DNA of 64,000 nt from Leclercia pneumoniae (GCF_017348915.1 NZ_CP071383.1:2852001-2916000); one strand, 5' to 3'. Counted from the stretch's first letter, positions 10,175-24,069 are shown. Notes: generated from the sequence alone by a model not told the origin. Translations and numbers: made by a program.

Positions 10175-10762
10175 TCAGAACAGGCGATACCCATAACCCC
10201 AGAGAATAACAGTCAGCGCCAGCAGCGCTTCCAGCACCAGCACGCCGATAGCCAGCGTCGAGCTGGAGAAACTGAGCCCCTCCTCTTTATTGATATTGAG
10301 GAAGGTGGGAATGCCGACATACAGCAAATAGCCGGTATAGAACAGCGCAACGGTGCCCACCAGCGCACAGAGCCAGACCAGCGGGTAAATCGCCACAATG
10401 CCGCTTAAAAACAGCGGAGTAGCAACATAGCCGGCGAAGATCATACAGAGCGTGAGGGAGGGACGCTGCGGGTGGTTACGCGCCATCCAGTAAATCACGC
10501 GCCCCATGATCGCCACACCGGCCAGCATCATGCCGTAAAAGATCACCGCAAGCGCCAGGCCGGTCATCCAGGAGAGTTGTATAACTGTGCCATCACCAAA
10601 ATCCCAGCCAATCTGCGTGGTACCAATAAACGCGCAAATGACGGGGATCGCCGCCATCAGCAACACATGATGGGTATAGTGATGACTGACGGTTTCGTTT
10701 TCACTTCTGATAACGTGCATTTCACGGTCGGGATGGGAAAAAAGTCCCCAGACATGGTTCAT
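10175..10762 (-). CDS. yohC: YohC, YIP1-family inner-membrane protein
   Basis: A 195-aa protein, the same length as E. coli YohC and nearly collinear (MNHVWGLFSHPDREMHVI at the start, ILWGYGYRLF at the end). It has about five predicted transmembrane helices of the Yip1 domain, for example around residues 30-50, 65-85, 105-130 and 170-190. The function is unknown. It is divergent from yohD across 116 bases. Confidence 0.93.
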   Translation of the reverse strand: MNHVWGLFSHPDREMHVIRSENETVSHHYTHHVLLMAAIPVICAFIGTTQIGWDFGDGTVIQLSWMTGLALAVIFYGMMLAGVAIMGRVIYWMARNHPQRPSLTLCMIFAGYVATPLFLSGIVAIYPLVWLCALVGTVALFYTGYLLYVGIPTFLNINKEEGLSFSSSTLAIGVLVLEALLALTVILWGYGYRLF

Positions 10763-10878
10763 AACGCCCCCTTGTTGTCGGCCCGTACAGCGATACTTAA
10801 GTATAATCCAGGCATCAGATTATTTTGTGTACAGCATAAAAAATGCCGTTATGGCCAGAGAGGAACTACGCTTATCTT

Positions 10879-11445
10879 ATGGATATCAATGCACTGATAG
10901 AACAATACGGATACGCCGCGTTAGTGATAGGTAGCGTGGCAGAAGGGGAAACCATTACGCTTCTGGGCGGCGTGGCCGCGCATCAGGGCCTGTTGAAATT
11001 CCCGCTGGTGGTGGCTGCCGTGGCGCTGGGGGGGATGATCGGCGATCAACTGCTCTATTTTCTTGGCGTCCGCTTTGGCCCCGCGCTATTACGGCGCTTC
11101 TCTCGCCATCAGAAAAAAATCCAGCGGGCGCAAAAACTGATTCAGCGCCACCCTTACCTGTTTGTCATCGGCACCCGCTTTATGTATGGCTTTCGCATTA
11201 TCGGCCCGCTGCTCATCGGGGCCAGCCGTCTTCCGCCCAAAATCTTCCTGCCGCTAAATATCCTCGGCGCCATCGTTTGGGCGCTGATCTTCTCCACCCT
11301 GGGTTACGCGGGTGGAGAAGTGATTGGCCCGTGGCTGCATAGCCTTGACCAGCACCTGCGCCACTGGGTATGGCTGATTGGCGTGCTGGTGCTGGTGGTG
11401 CTGATACGCCTGTGGTTAAAGCGCCGTGAGAATAAGCGCGATTAA
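10879..11445 (+). CDS. yohD: YohD, DedA/SNARE-associated family membrane protein
   Basis: A 188-aa DedA-family protein starting at ATG 10879 (MDINALIEQYGY, as in E. coli MDLNTLISQYGY). An in-frame ATG 36 bases earlier would add residues not found in the family. It carries the DedA core: ETITLLGGVAAHQG, GDQLLYFLG, GTRFMYGFRIIGPLLIGAS and a basic tail. DedA proteins are linked to undecaprenyl-phosphate or lipid translocation and membrane-potential maintenance. YohD itself has no assigned substrate. It converges with yohF. Confidence 0.92.
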   Translation: MDINALIEQYGYAALVIGSVAEGETITLLGGVAAHQGLLKFPLVVAAVALGGMIGDQLLYFLGVRFGPALLRRFSRHQKKIQRAQKLIQRHPYLFVIGTRFMYGFRIIGPLLIGASRLPPKIFLPLNILGAIVWALIFSTLGYAGGEVIGPWLHSLDQHLRHWVWLIGVLVLVVLIRLWLKRRENKRD

Positions 11446-11451
11446 CCCCGG

Positions 11452-12225
11452 CTACGACTGGGGCTTGAACTGCGGATTGGCCAGCATAAAGCCCCCATCA
11501 ACGATAAACGACTGCCCGGTGGTGTAACTGGCGTCGCTGTCGCATAGCCAGGCGACCAGACTGGCGATCTCTTTGGTGTGCCCAGGCCGCGCCAGCGGGA
11601 TTTCGGGCATCGAACCCGGCTTCACTTCGCTGTCATCCATGTCGTTCATCGGCGTGGCAATAGCGCCCGGCGCCACGGCATTGACCAAAATATTGTGGTG
11701 GACGAGCTCCAGCGCCATCGATTTGGTCAGCCCACCGAGGGCGTGTTTAGCCGCCGTGTAAGCGCTGGCCTCCGTTAACGGCGTATGTTCATGCACTGAC
11801 GTGATGTTCACAATGCGCCCGCCCTGCCCCTGCTTCACCATCTGCTGCGCCGCAATCTGCGAACAGAGAAAGGCCCCGTCCACATCGACGGTGAGGATGC
11901 TGCGCCACTCCTCAAATTTCATCTCGAGGAACGGGGCTTTGGTCATCGCCCCGGCGTTATTGACCAGCACATCGAGACGCCCAAAGCGGGCAATCAGCGT
12001 CTCGATGGCCTTCGCCCCCTCCGGAAGCGTGCTTAAATCGAGGTGAATGGACTCCGCGCGGCGGCCACGGGCTTCTACCTCCCGGCAGGTCTTCGCTGCC
12101 CCCTCTTCGTCCGAATGCCAGGTGACGCCTATATCAAATCCGCGCTCTGCCAGCATCAGTGCCGTGGTTTTACCGATGCCGGAATCGGATGCGGTCACAA
12201 TCGCGACCCGTTGTGTTGCCGTCAT
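11452..12225 (-). CDS. yohF: YohF, short-chain dehydrogenase/reductase
   Basis: A 257-aa SDR oxidoreductase from ATG 12225, backed by the strong ribosome site GAGGAGGTG. Longer upstream frames have no support. The cofactor motif TASDSGIGKT, the NNAG motif (LVNNAGAMT), catalytic Ser in NITSVHEH and YxxxK (SAYTAAKHALGG) are intact. It resembles E. coli YohF closely, including the MLANPQF tail. The substrate is unknown; the family reduces or oxidises alcohols and ketones with NAD(P)H. Confidence 0.93.
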   Translation of the reverse strand: MTATQRVAIVTASDSGIGKTTALMLAERGFDIGVTWHSDEEGAAKTCREVEARGRRAESIHLDLSTLPEGAKAIETLIARFGRLDVLVNNAGAMTKAPFLEMKFEEWRSILTVDVDGAFLCSQIAAQQMVKQGQGGRIVNITSVHEHTPLTEASAYTAAKHALGGLTKSMALELVHHNILVNAVAPGAIATPMNDMDDSEVKPGSMPEIPLARPGHTKEIASLVAWLCDSDASYTTGQSFIVDGGFMLANPQFKPQS

Positions 12226-12335
12226 ACTCACCTCCTCAAGGACAAAGAGGTAAGTATAGATCCTGACTAAAATCAGGCCGCTTTTGTCATGGTTGCTACA
12301 CTTAAAGGGAAAATACACAGATGAGGGAACTGACA

Positions 12336-12419
12336 ATGAAAATTTTGCTATGGGTTATTTTAGTTATATTTCTGATTGGGTTACTGGTGGTGACGGGTGT
12401 GTTTAAGATGCTCTTCTAA
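12336..12419 (+). CDS. yohP: YohP, 27-aa membrane protein
   Basis: A 27-codon gene encoding MKILLWVILVIFLIGLLVV followed by TGVFKMLF. It matches E. coli YohP in length and almost every residue. It is a single transmembrane helix. E. coli YohP is a tail-anchored-size protein studied for mRNA targeting and post-translational membrane insertion, and it is stress induced. The gene is divergent from yohF with 110 bases between their starts and is followed by a GC-rich hairpin. Confidence 0.92.
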   Translation: MKILLWVILVIFLIGLLVVTGVFKMLF

Positions 12420-12426
12420 GCGATAC

Positions 12427-12450
12427 CCCGGCAGGCTGACCCCTGCCGGG
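12427..12450. terminator. Hairpin between yohP and bglB
   Basis: An 8-bp perfect stem (CCCGGCAG / CTGCCGGG, 8-base loop) lies between the convergent ends of yohP and bglB. A short ATGTTT follows on the plus strand. It probably ends yohP and may serve bglB as well. Confidence 0.55.
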
Positions 12451-12462
12451 ATGTTTCCTGCG

Positions 12463-15820
<3,358 letters not shown>

Positions 15821-15827
<7 letters not shown>

Positions 15828-15851
15828 GCCTGCGTAATGCAGTAACAATCC
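15821..15851 (-). promoter_or_regulatory. RAT antiterminator site 2 (BglG target)
   Basis: On the minus strand the site begins GGATTGTTACTGCATTACGC and ends AGGCAAAACCT, the ribonucleic antiterminator signature. The end overlaps the ascending arm of terminator t2. BglG binding would stabilise it and let transcription run into bglFB. Confidence 0.9.
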
Positions 15852-15863
15852 AGTTGTTGAGGC

Positions 15864-16892
<1,029 letters not shown>

Positions 16893-16945
16893 TTAATGCT
16901 GGGCGAAAGAGGCATCTAAAAGCCCCGAGCCTGCACGAGCGGGTA

Positions 16946-17878
16946 TTATTTTGCCTGGATGACGCGCGCAATCTCTGCTGAGGTTTGCAGCGTGCGGATC
17001 TCCTGAAATAACGACAGCGCCTCGTCATACTCTTTGCGCAGATAACTGAGCCACTGTTTAATGCGCGCCACATGATACAACCCGGTATCACCCTGCTTTT
17101 CCAGACGACTGTATTTTTGCAGCAAGGTCACCACCTCCGCCCAGGGCATGCGCGGCGCGTTATATTTTATGACCCGGCTCAGATTGGGCACGTTCAGGGC
17201 GCCACGGCCAATCATGACCGAATCACAGCCGGTAGCGGCCATACAGGCCTGGGCACTTTCGTAATCCCAGATCTCACCGTTGGCAATAACCGGAATCGAC
17301 AGGCGTTTACGGATCTCGCCGATGGCCTGCCAGTTAATGCGTTCCGCCTTGTAGCCATCTTCTTTAGTACGCCCGTGAACCACCATCTCGCTGGCCCCCG
17401 CCTGCTGCACGGCATCGGCAATCTCAAACTGGCGATCGCTGCTGTCCCATCCCAACCGCACTTTTACCGTCACCGGCAGGTGCGCGGGTACCGCTTCGCG
17501 CATCGCCTTTGCGCCACGGTAGATAAGCTCAGGATCTTTTAACAGCGTGGCCCCGCCGCCGCTGCCGTTAACCAGCTTCGACGGGCAGCCGCAGTTGAGA
17601 TCTACGCCATACGACCCCAGCTCCACCGCCCGTGCGGCGTTTTCCGCCAGCCACTCAGGATATTGCCCCAGCAACTGTACCCTTACCAGGGTGCCCGTAG
17701 AGGTGCGGCTCTGGTTGTGGAGTTCAGGGCAGAGTCTGTAAAACGACTTTACTGGCAGCAACATATCGACCACGCGCAGAAATTCGGTGATGCAGAGATC
17801 GTAATCGTTAACCTCGGTCAGCAGCTCGCGCACCAGTGAGTCGAGCACGCCTTCCATCGGCGCCAGTAATACACGCAT
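16946..17878 (-). CDS. dusC: DusC, tRNA-dihydrouridine(16) synthase
   Basis: A 310-aa flavoenzyme (E. coli DusC 315 aa, with a slightly shorter C-terminus here). It begins [20 protein letters not shown]. The conserved catalytic Cys lies in [21 protein letters not shown]-site segments include VKVRLGWD and [11 protein letters not shown], and the phosphate loop is [13 protein letters not shown]. It reduces U16 of tRNAs to dihydrouridine with NADPH. In K-12 mdtQ lies beside it; here bglGFB occupies that place. Confidence 0.96.
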   Translation of the reverse strand: MRVLLAPMEGVLDSLVRELLTEVNDYDLCITEFLRVVDMLLPVKSFYRLCPELHNQSRTSTGTLVRVQLLGQYPEWLAENAARAVELGSYGVDLNCGCPSKLVNGSGGGATLLKDPELIYRGAKAMREAVPAHLPVTVKVRLGWDSSDRQFEIADAVQQAGASEMVVHGRTKEDGYKAERINWQAIGEIRKRLSIPVIANGEIWDYESAQACMAATGCDSVMIGRGALNVPNLSRVIKYNAPRMPWAEVVTLLQKYSRLEKQGDTGLYHVARIKQWLSYLRKEYDEALSLFQEIRTLQTSAEIARVIQAK

Positions 17879-17944
17879 TGTTCGTACCTGTGAAAAAAGA
17901 CGCGCTATAGTAGCCGCTCTCCCGGTATGTGGAAAGCCCGGCGC

Positions 17945-18724
17945 TTACTCAGGCACCGTCTCTTCCGGGCGCAGCGTCAGCACTTCAAAACCCTCCGCCG
18001 TGACGGCGATGGTATGTTCCCACTGGGCCGAGAGTTTTTTGTCGCGGGTCACCACCGTCCAGCCATCTTTTTTGGTCTTGATACGGCTGTCGCCCTGGTT
18101 GATCATCGGCTCGATGGTAAAGACCATCCCTTCTTTGAGCACAGCGCCTTCACCGGGCTTTCCATAGTGCAAGACCTGCGGCTCTTCGTGCATCTCTTTG
18201 CCGATACCGTGTCCACAATATTCCCGCACCACGCTGTAGCCGTTGCTCTCAACATAAGACTGAATCGCATGGCCAATGTCCCCCAGAGTCGCGCCCGGCT
18301 TCACGGCCTTAATCCCTCTCCACATCGCCTCGTACGTTTTATTAACCAGTCGACGGGCCAGCGGCGAGACGTCGCCAATGAGATACATTTTACTGGAGTC
18401 GGCAATCATGCCCGCTTTTTCGAGCGTGATGTCGACATTGACGATGGACCCGGATTTCAGGTGCTCGGACGATTTCGGGATACCGTGGCAGACCACATCA
18501 TTCACCGAGGTGTTAAGCACATACGGGAAATCGTACTGCCCTTTACTGGCCGGACGGGCCTGGAGTTGATTAACAATAAAGGCTTCCACCCGGTCGTTGA
18601 TCTCCATGGTGGTGACGCCTGGCTTAATAAAGTCGTCCAGCATGGTAAAGACCGAGGCCAGCAGTTCGCCCGCATGACGCTGGCGCGCCAGCTCATCTGC
18701 GCTTTTAATGAGAATTGATGGCAT
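17945..18724 (-). CDS. Second type I methionine aminopeptidase, overlapping a ParD-like gene
   Basis: A 259-aa type I MetAP (the housekeeping Map is 264 aa). All metal and catalytic residues can be placed: His80 (DVVCHGIP), Asp98 (NVDITLE), Asp109 (MIADSSKM), His172 (EYCGHGIG), His179 (EMHEEP), Glu205 (FTIEPM) and Glu236 (QWEHTI), so it should be active. It removes initiator Met from nascent chains. Housekeeping map normally sits next to rpsB/tsf, so this is probably a paralogue. Its start overlaps the upstream ParD-like gene by 20 bases, implying coupled translation. Confidence 0.92.
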   Translation of the reverse strand: MPSILIKSADELARQRHAGELLASVFTMLDDFIKPGVTTMEINDRVEAFIVNQLQARPASKGQYDFPYVLNTSVNDVVCHGIPKSSEHLKSGSIVNVDITLEKAGMIADSSKMYLIGDVSPLARRLVNKTYEAMWRGIKAVKPGATLGDIGHAIQSYVESNGYSVVREYCGHGIGKEMHEEPQVLHYGKPGEGAVLKEGMVFTIEPMINQGDSRIKTKKDGWTVVTRDKKLSAQWEHTIAVTAEGFEVLTLRPEETVPE

Positions 18725-18923
18725 TGATCACCTCCAGTAAACGATCGGAGCCAGATTTCAGCATCATCATTTTGATCTGCTGATGATTAAGTTCAGGGTA
18801 GAGCTCACTCATCATACCGAGGCGGATCCAGTATTCGGCCTGAGCGTTGACCGAACGTGACATGGCTTTGCTGGCATCACGAATGTCGTCATGCAGCAGG
18901 TCGGAAATTTTTACGATACCCAT
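18705..18923 (-). CDS. ParD-like antitoxin-family protein
   Basis: A 72-aa protein beginning MGIVKISDLLHDDIRDASKA, followed by MSRSVNAQAEYWIRLGM. This is the ribbon-helix-helix start of the ParD-like (DUF3423) family, otherwise found as type II antitoxins. The ribbon is about residues 3-7 and the helices about 9-20 and 26-37. No ParE or other toxin follows; instead the gene overlaps the MetAP gene by 20 bases. It may bind its own promoter, which contains an AT-rich inverted repeat. Family membership is clear; an antitoxin role here is not. Confidence 0.8.
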   Translation of the reverse strand: MGIVKISDLLHDDIRDASKAMSRSVNAQAEYWIRLGMMSELYPELNHQQIKMMMLKSGSDRLLEVINAINSH

Positions 18924-18953
18924 TTATATACTCCGTAATGATTCATATATAAA
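18923..18953. promoter_or_regulatory. AT-rich inverted repeat at the ParD-like gene start
   Basis: Perfect 8-bp arms TTTATATA and TATATAAA are separated by 15 bases that include the ribosome site region of the ParD-like gene. Placement at the promoter/start of a ribbon-helix-helix gene suggests an autoregulatory operator. This is inferred. Confidence 0.45.
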
Positions 18954-19108
18954 TCGTATATCGTTAGCGAAGGCTTGTCACCCGTGTTTGTGGAAATGCC
19001 CGACGTTCCAAAAAGCAATGTCTGGTATGCTCAAATTTCATGATGTGATCCGTAGCACGTTTCCGGGTTTAATTGTATGATGAATGCGTTTCTTCAAGGG
19101 CTTTCACC

Positions 19109-19507
19109 ATGAACAAATCATTGAATAACGTCTGGCAGTATCTGCGCGCGTTCATATTTATCTATCTCTGCCTCTATGTGGGTAACTTCCTGGCATCGCT
19201 GCTGCCGATCACCATTCCGGGCAGCATCATAGGCATGCTGATCCTCTTTGTCTTACTGGCGCTGCAGATCATTCCGGCGAAGTGGGTTAAACCGGGATGC
19301 TCGGTGCTGATTCGCTATATGGCGCTGCTGTTTGTCCCCATCGGCGTGGGGGTGATGCAATATTACGACCAGCTTAAAGCCCAGTATGGTCCGATCGTTG
19401 TTTCCTGTTTTATCAGCACTCTGGTGGTCTTCCTGGTGGTGAGCTGGAGTTCACACCTGGTTCATGGTGAGCGCAAAGTAATTGGCGAGAAGGAGAGTAA
19501 GAAATGA
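19109..19507 (+). CDS. yohJ: YohJ, LrgA/CidA-like membrane protein
   Basis: A 132-aa protein from ATG 19109 ([15 protein letters not shown]), matching E. coli YohJ in length and preceded by AAGGG. It has four membrane helices of the LrgA (UPF0299) family, including the conserved [16 protein letters not shown] and [17 protein letters not shown]. In Gram-positives LrgA/CidA are holin-like modulators of murein hydrolase activity. YohJ's role is not proven. The stop overlaps the yohK start (ATGA), so the pair is co-translated. Confidence 0.95.
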   Translation: MNKSLNNVWQYLRAFIFIYLCLYVGNFLASLLPITIPGSIIGMLILFVLLALQIIPAKWVKPGCSVLIRYMALLFVPIGVGVMQYYDQLKAQYGPIVVSCFISTLVVFLVVSWSSHLVHGERKVIGEKESKK

Positions 19508-20199
19508 TGGTAAATATCTGGTGGTCATTGCCGTTAACCCTGGCCGTCTTCTTCGCCGCGCGTAAGCTCGCCATGCGTTTTAAGATGCCGCTGCTCAATC
19601 CGTTACTGGTGGCGATGGTGGTTATCATCCCTTTCCTGCTGGTGACCGGTATCTCGTACGAGCACTATTTTGCTGGCAGTAAAGTCCTCAACGATCTTCT
19701 GCAGCCTGCGGTCGTGGCGCTGGCTTTTCCGCTGTATGAACAGCTGCATCAAATCCGTGCGCGCTGGAAATCCATCATCACTATCTGCCTGGTGGGCAGC
19801 GTGGTGGCGATGATCACCGGTACCTCGGTTGCACTGCTAATGGGGGCATCACCGCAAATCGCCGCCTCTATTTTACCGAAATCGGTCACGACCCCTATTG
19901 CGATGGCGGTGGGCGGAAGCATTGGCGGAATCCCGGCCATTAGCGCCGTTTGCGTAATTTTTGTCGGCATCCTCGGGGCGGTGTTTGGTCACACGCTGCT
20001 GAATCTGATGCGCATTCGGACTAAAGCAGCCCGCGGCTTAGCGATGGGAACCGCGTCGCATGCCCTTGGCACCGCGCGCTGTGCCGAGCTGGATTATCAG
20101 GAAGGGGCTTTCAGTTCGCTGGCGCTGGTGATTTGCGGGATCATGACCTCGCTTCTCGCGCCGTTCCTGTTCCCAGTGATTCTGGCGGTAATGGGCTAA
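19504..20199 (+). CDS. yohK: YohK, LrgB-family membrane protein
   Basis: A 231-aa LrgB-family protein, the same length as E. coli YohK, with about six to seven helices and the LrgB signatures [36 protein letters not shown] and [12 protein letters not shown]. LrgAB-type pairs are linked to pyruvate or 3-hydroxypropionate transport and to control of lysis in various bacteria. The partner is YohJ. The start codon overlaps the yohJ stop by four bases. Confidence 0.95.
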   Translation: MMVNIWWSLPLTLAVFFAARKLAMRFKMPLLNPLLVAMVVIIPFLLVTGISYEHYFAGSKVLNDLLQPAVVALAFPLYEQLHQIRARWKSIITICLVGSVVAMITGTSVALLMGASPQIAASILPKSVTTPIAMAVGGSIGGIPAISAVCVIFVGILGAVFGHTLLNLMRIRTKAARGLAMGTASHALGTARCAELDYQEGAFSSLALVICGIMTSLLAPFLFPVILAVMG

Positions 20200-20253
20200 A
20201 ATTTGCGACGCGTCGCGCATTTTTCATTTCTGTTTCATAAGTTGCACACATAA

Positions 20254-20269
20254 TGAGATCGCCATCACA
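20254..20269 (+). promoter_or_regulatory. CRP site upstream of cdd
   Basis: TGAGA-N6-TCACA, followed directly by ATATAAA, 59 bases before the cdd ATG. The sequence around it is very close to the E. coli cdd promoter, which is CRP activated and CytR repressed. A GTTGCACA element at about 20240, resembling half a CytR operator, lies just upstream. Confidence 0.7.
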
Positions 20270-20327
20270 TATAAACCGGTTGCGGCTCCGTACACTACCG
20301 ATCCATTAATCCTTATGAGGCAATGCC

Positions 20328-21212
20328 ATGCACCCACGTTTTCAATCAGCTTTTGCCCAGCTTGCAGAGAATTTGCAATCGGCCCTGGCCCCAATTCTGG
20401 CAGATGCGCACTTCCCCGCCCTGCTGACGGCTGAACAGGTCACCGCACTGAAACGGGCAACCGATCTGGATGACGACGCGCTGGCCTTTGCGCTACTGCC
20501 GCTGGCCGCCGCCTGCGCACGCGCTGACCTTTCACACTTCAACGTCGGTGCCATTGCGCGCGGCGTGAGCGGCACCTGGTATTTTGGCGGCAATATGGAG
20601 TTCCTGGGCTCCACCATGCAGCAGACGGTGCACGCCGAGCAGAGCGCCATCAGCCATGCCTGGCTGCGCAGTGAAAAAGGGCTGAGCGCCATCACCGTGA
20701 ATTACACGCCGTGCGGCCACTGTCGTCAGTTTATGAATGAGCTGAATAGCGGCTTAGAGCTGCGCATCAACCTGCCGGGTCGCGCCCCTCATACGCTGGC
20801 CGATTACCTGCCTGATGCTTTTGGTCCAAAAGATCTGGAGATCAAAACCCTCCTGATGGATGAGCAGAATCAGGGGTTCGCTCTGAGTGGCGACGCCTTA
20901 ACTCAGGCCGCCATCGCCGCCGCCAACCACTCCCACGCCCCTTATAGTAACGCCCCGAGCGGTGTGGCCCTGGAGTGCCGGGACGGTACGATCTTCACGG
21001 GCAGCTATGCTGAAAATGCGGCATTCAACCCGACCCTGCCCCCATTGCAGGGTGCTCTGAATCTGCTGAGTCTGAATGGCTATGATTATCCGGACATTCA
21101 GCGCGCCATGCTGGCTGAAAAGGCTGATGCGTCGCTCATTCAGTGGGATGCTACGGTGGCAACCCTGAAGGCGCTGGGCTGCCAGAATATTGACCGCACC
21201 TTGCTGGCCTGA
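20328..21212 (+). CDS. cdd: Cytidine deaminase
   Basis: A 294-aa enzyme, identical in length to E. coli Cdd. The catalytic domain has the zinc motif HAEQ ([14 protein letters not shown], His102 and proton-shuttling Glu104) and PCGHC (Cys129 and Cys132). A second, degenerate CDA domain follows (about residues 185-290, [18 protein letters not shown]). It deaminates cytidine and deoxycytidine for pyrimidine salvage. A CRP/CytR-type promoter precedes it and a perfect GC-rich hairpin follows. Confidence 0.97.
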   Translation: MHPRFQSAFAQLAENLQSALAPILADAHFPALLTAEQVTALKRATDLDDDALAFALLPLAAACARADLSHFNVGAIARGVSGTWYFGGNMEFLGSTMQQTVHAEQSAISHAWLRSEKGLSAITVNYTPCGHCRQFMNELNSGLELRINLPGRAPHTLADYLPDAFGPKDLEIKTLLMDEQNQGFALSGDALTQAAIAAANHSHAPYSNAPSGVALECRDGTIFTGSYAENAAFNPTLPPLQGALNLLSLNGYDYPDIQRAMLAEKADASLIQWDATVATLKALGCQNIDRTLLA

Positions 21213-21219
21213 TCCGCTT

Positions 21220-21239
21220 CGCGGGCAGAAATGCCCGCG
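21220..21239 (+). terminator. Hairpin after cdd
   Basis: A perfect 8-bp stem with a GAAA tetraloop (CGCGGGCA GAAA TGCCCGCG) lies seven bases after the cdd stop. There is no T-run, so termination is uncertain. Confidence 0.5.
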
Positions 21240-21297
21240 TATCTGGTGAAAATCCCCCCAATTAAACCGCCGTTTCTTGCGCTTACCAGACGGGTAA

Positions 21298-22059
<762 letters not shown>

Positions 22060-22191
22060 CCGTTTTATTTACGGCGAAAATGAGACGGCAAGTCTGAACA
22101 TTGCACAGAGAGCACGCTATTGGACTGACTCCCTATCGCGGGCCTTTTCATGGATACGTGCAGTCAGAGATCCTCGAACTGATGTCTGCAA

Positions 22192-22210
22192 TGAGCGAAA
22201 AGCGGACCTT
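22192..22210 (+). repeat. Copy 1 of a TGAGCGAAAAGCGGAC repeat
   Basis: TGAGCGAAAAGCGGACCTT stands in the 281-base gap between sanA and the next gene, which otherwise shows no coding signal. The first 16 bases recur exactly at 24557-24572, and the AAAGCGGACCTT part recurs at 28798-28809, all on the plus strand within the accessory island. Confidence 0.6.
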
Positions 22211-22340
22211 ATAGTCTGGCAGGCTGGTTTAACAAACGTGGAGACGCGCTCATACGCATCTCGGTTGAGCACATGAAATCGCCATTTCCAGGAGCTTTCT
22301 CTTACCACGTGATCTCATTAAGATATCCCTATTGTCAGTA

Positions 22341-22733
22341 ATGGGAATGACTTTAGTGCCATCACAACGTATTACAACCTTTTGGTTGCTCGTTCCGTTT
22401 CTACTGGCAGCCTGTGCCGGAAGCCACAAAAATGCGCCCTTCCCGCCGGATATAAGCCAGGCAGACTTAGTTAAAATTGATGCCTATGGTGAACAAGTGC
22501 GGCAGGCCATATCAGAACAAATGCCTGATAATGATACCTGGTCGGGGAAAGAGTGTACTGTCATGATTTCCATTCTGCCGGACGGCATGTTGGTGAAGGT
22601 AGAGGCCGAAAAAGGCGACCCTGAACTCTGTCAGGCTGCGGTTTCTGCTGTAGCCCGTGCTAAAATCCCGCCTGCGCCGGATGCAAAAACCGGGGAAATA
22701 TTTAAAAAAGCCTATCTGGATTTTGCTATGTAA
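22341..22733 (+). CDS. Lipoprotein with a stand-alone TolA C-terminal domain
   Basis: About 130 aa. The start is uncertain (ATG 22341 or 22347); neither has a strong ribosome site. A lipoprotein signal with lipobox LLAAC is followed by a short linker and a domain that aligns by eye with TolA domain III: IDAYGEQVRQAI, GKECTVMISILPDGMLVKVE, GDPELCQAAVSAV and AKIPPAP, ending AYLDFAM. TolA III has GKTCTLRIKLAPDGMLL and GDPALCQAAL. The paired cysteines that form the TolA disulfide are kept, but the long coiled coil and TolQR-binding helix are missing. TolA III is the target of filamentous phage g3p and group A colicins. The role is unknown. Confidence 0.8.
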   Translation: MGMTLVPSQRITTFWLLVPFLLAACAGSHKNAPFPPDISQADLVKIDAYGEQVRQAISEQMPDNDTWSGKECTVMISILPDGMLVKVEAEKGDPELCQAAVSAVARAKIPPAPDAKTGEIFKKAYLDFAM

Positions 22734-22957
22734 CCCCTCTTCCATTTGAAAAAGCGGTAGATTATCTTTTACGCGTTATGTTGGTCTTATTTTATTTCAA
22801 GCGTTAAGAGTTTGAAAATTATGCTTGTGTCAAGGCCGCTATTTTTGGCGGCTTACGCTGGTGCAATCTTCAAACTACCATGCCTATTTCGCCTCTCACA
22901 GGGAACGTCCATGATGTATTCTGGTCGTCTTTTAGCGCTTTCACTCGTTCTACCCTT

Positions 22958-23750
22958 TGAATCGCCACAGATAATCTAGACACTTCCGAGCCGCTGATAA
23001 TATTGTTTTTCGTATTCAGTTGGTGGCATATGATCACTCGAACCATGCCGACGCTTACTGTTATAAAACATTTCGATGTAATCAAAAATATCACCGCGAG
23101 CTTCTTCTCGCGTTCCGTAGATCTTTTTCTTTATCCGTTCACGTTTCAGTAGCTGGAAAAAACTTTCTGCGACTGCGTTGTCATGACAGTTACCGCGACG
23201 GCTCATACTGCCCTCCAGCCCGTGTGATTTCAGGAACGACTGCCACTCATAGCTTGTGTACTGACTGCCTTGATCAGAATGAACCAGCACCTGCTTTTGA
23301 GGATTACGTCGCCACACGGCCATCAGAAGTGCATTCAGGACAATATCCTTTGTCATCCGGGGCTGCATTGACCAGCCAATAACTTTGCGCGAGAACAGGT
23401 CAACAACCACAGCCAGATACAGCCAGCCTTCGTGAGTCCGGATGTAGGTGATGTCCGTTACCCAACGCTCATCCGGTGCTTCCGGGTTGAACTGCCGCTG
23501 GAGCCTGTTGGGCGTCACGATGCTGGTTTCACCCTTACGTGCCCGTGGGCTACGGTACCCGACCTGAGCCCTTATCCCGGCACGCTTCATCAGTCGCCAG
23601 ACACGGTTAACTCCGCACTGTTGTCCGGTATCCCGCAGGTCGAGGTGGATCTTGCGATAACCATAAACGCAACCCGACTCCAGCCAGAACTGCTTTATCA
23701 GCCCCGTCAGCCTCAGGTCAGCATGATGCCGCCGTGAATCCGGCTGCTGA
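22958..23750 (-). mobile_element. IS3-family insertion sequence remnant
   Basis: An intact element end is visible at 22958 (TGAATCGCCACAGATAATCT reading inward), immediately behind the orfB stop. The other end is missing: orfA and the first part of orfB are gone, and the sequence merges with the AhpD-like gene near 23745-23755. The exact junction is uncertain to about ten bases. The element is immobile as it stands. No flanking target duplication can be recognised. Confidence 0.85.
22976..23750 (-). pseudogene. Truncated IS3-family transposase OrfB
   Basis: The reading frame is open from the junction near 23750 to TAG at 22978-22976 and gives about 255 residues of the DDE transposase. Visible parts are a YGYRKI segment, ERWVTDITYIRTHEGWLYLA (first Asp), VLVHSDQGSQYTSYEW (second Asp) and NCHDNAVAESFFQLLKRE (Glu), then the ending YYQRLGSV. 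The whole catalytic core is present, but the N-terminal part and the frameshifting orfA partner are absent, so it should not transpose. Confidence 0.85.
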
Positions 23751-24069
23751 AGCGGGCTTCGCGTAATTCACGCGTCTGCTCGTCAGTGTATCCGGCCTTT
23801 TTTGCCATCAGCGTGTGGGCGGCAAGACAATAGTCACAGCCAGACTCTTCGCTTACCGCAAGATTAATGGCTTCCAGCTCACGCGCATTGAGACTTCCCT
23901 TATGTAATGCCGCGTTCAGCTGCAGCATCTGGCCCAGTATTTCCGGCGACTGCGTACCAATGGTCAGATAGGCGTTCGGAACTTTACCCATGCTGCCTTT
24001 GATAGCGCTGAACAGCTGTGCGGTTTTACCGGTTGCTTCGTCTTCGGCGATAGTATGTAAGCGGCTCAT
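23713..24069 (-). pseudogene. AhpD-like carboxymuconolactone decarboxylase, 3' truncated by the IS
   Basis: The start ATG 24069 has a good AGGAG site. The protein begins MSRLHTIAEDEATGKTAQLF and contains the AhpD-type redox centre EESGCDYCLAAH (CxxC plus His). After EARFS it runs into IS sequence and stops at 23713, giving 118 aa. Relatives of this peroxidase-like family usually have about 175-180 aa, so the last third is missing. The N-terminal part could still be translated, but function is doubtful. Confidence 0.8.

Noticed and set aside
17945-18724. The MetAP gene as the housekeeping map
   Set aside because: Housekeeping map normally lies beside rpsB-tsf; the overlap with a ParD-like gene and the dusC-yohJ position point to a second copy. 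The rest of the genome is not visible, so this stays an inference.
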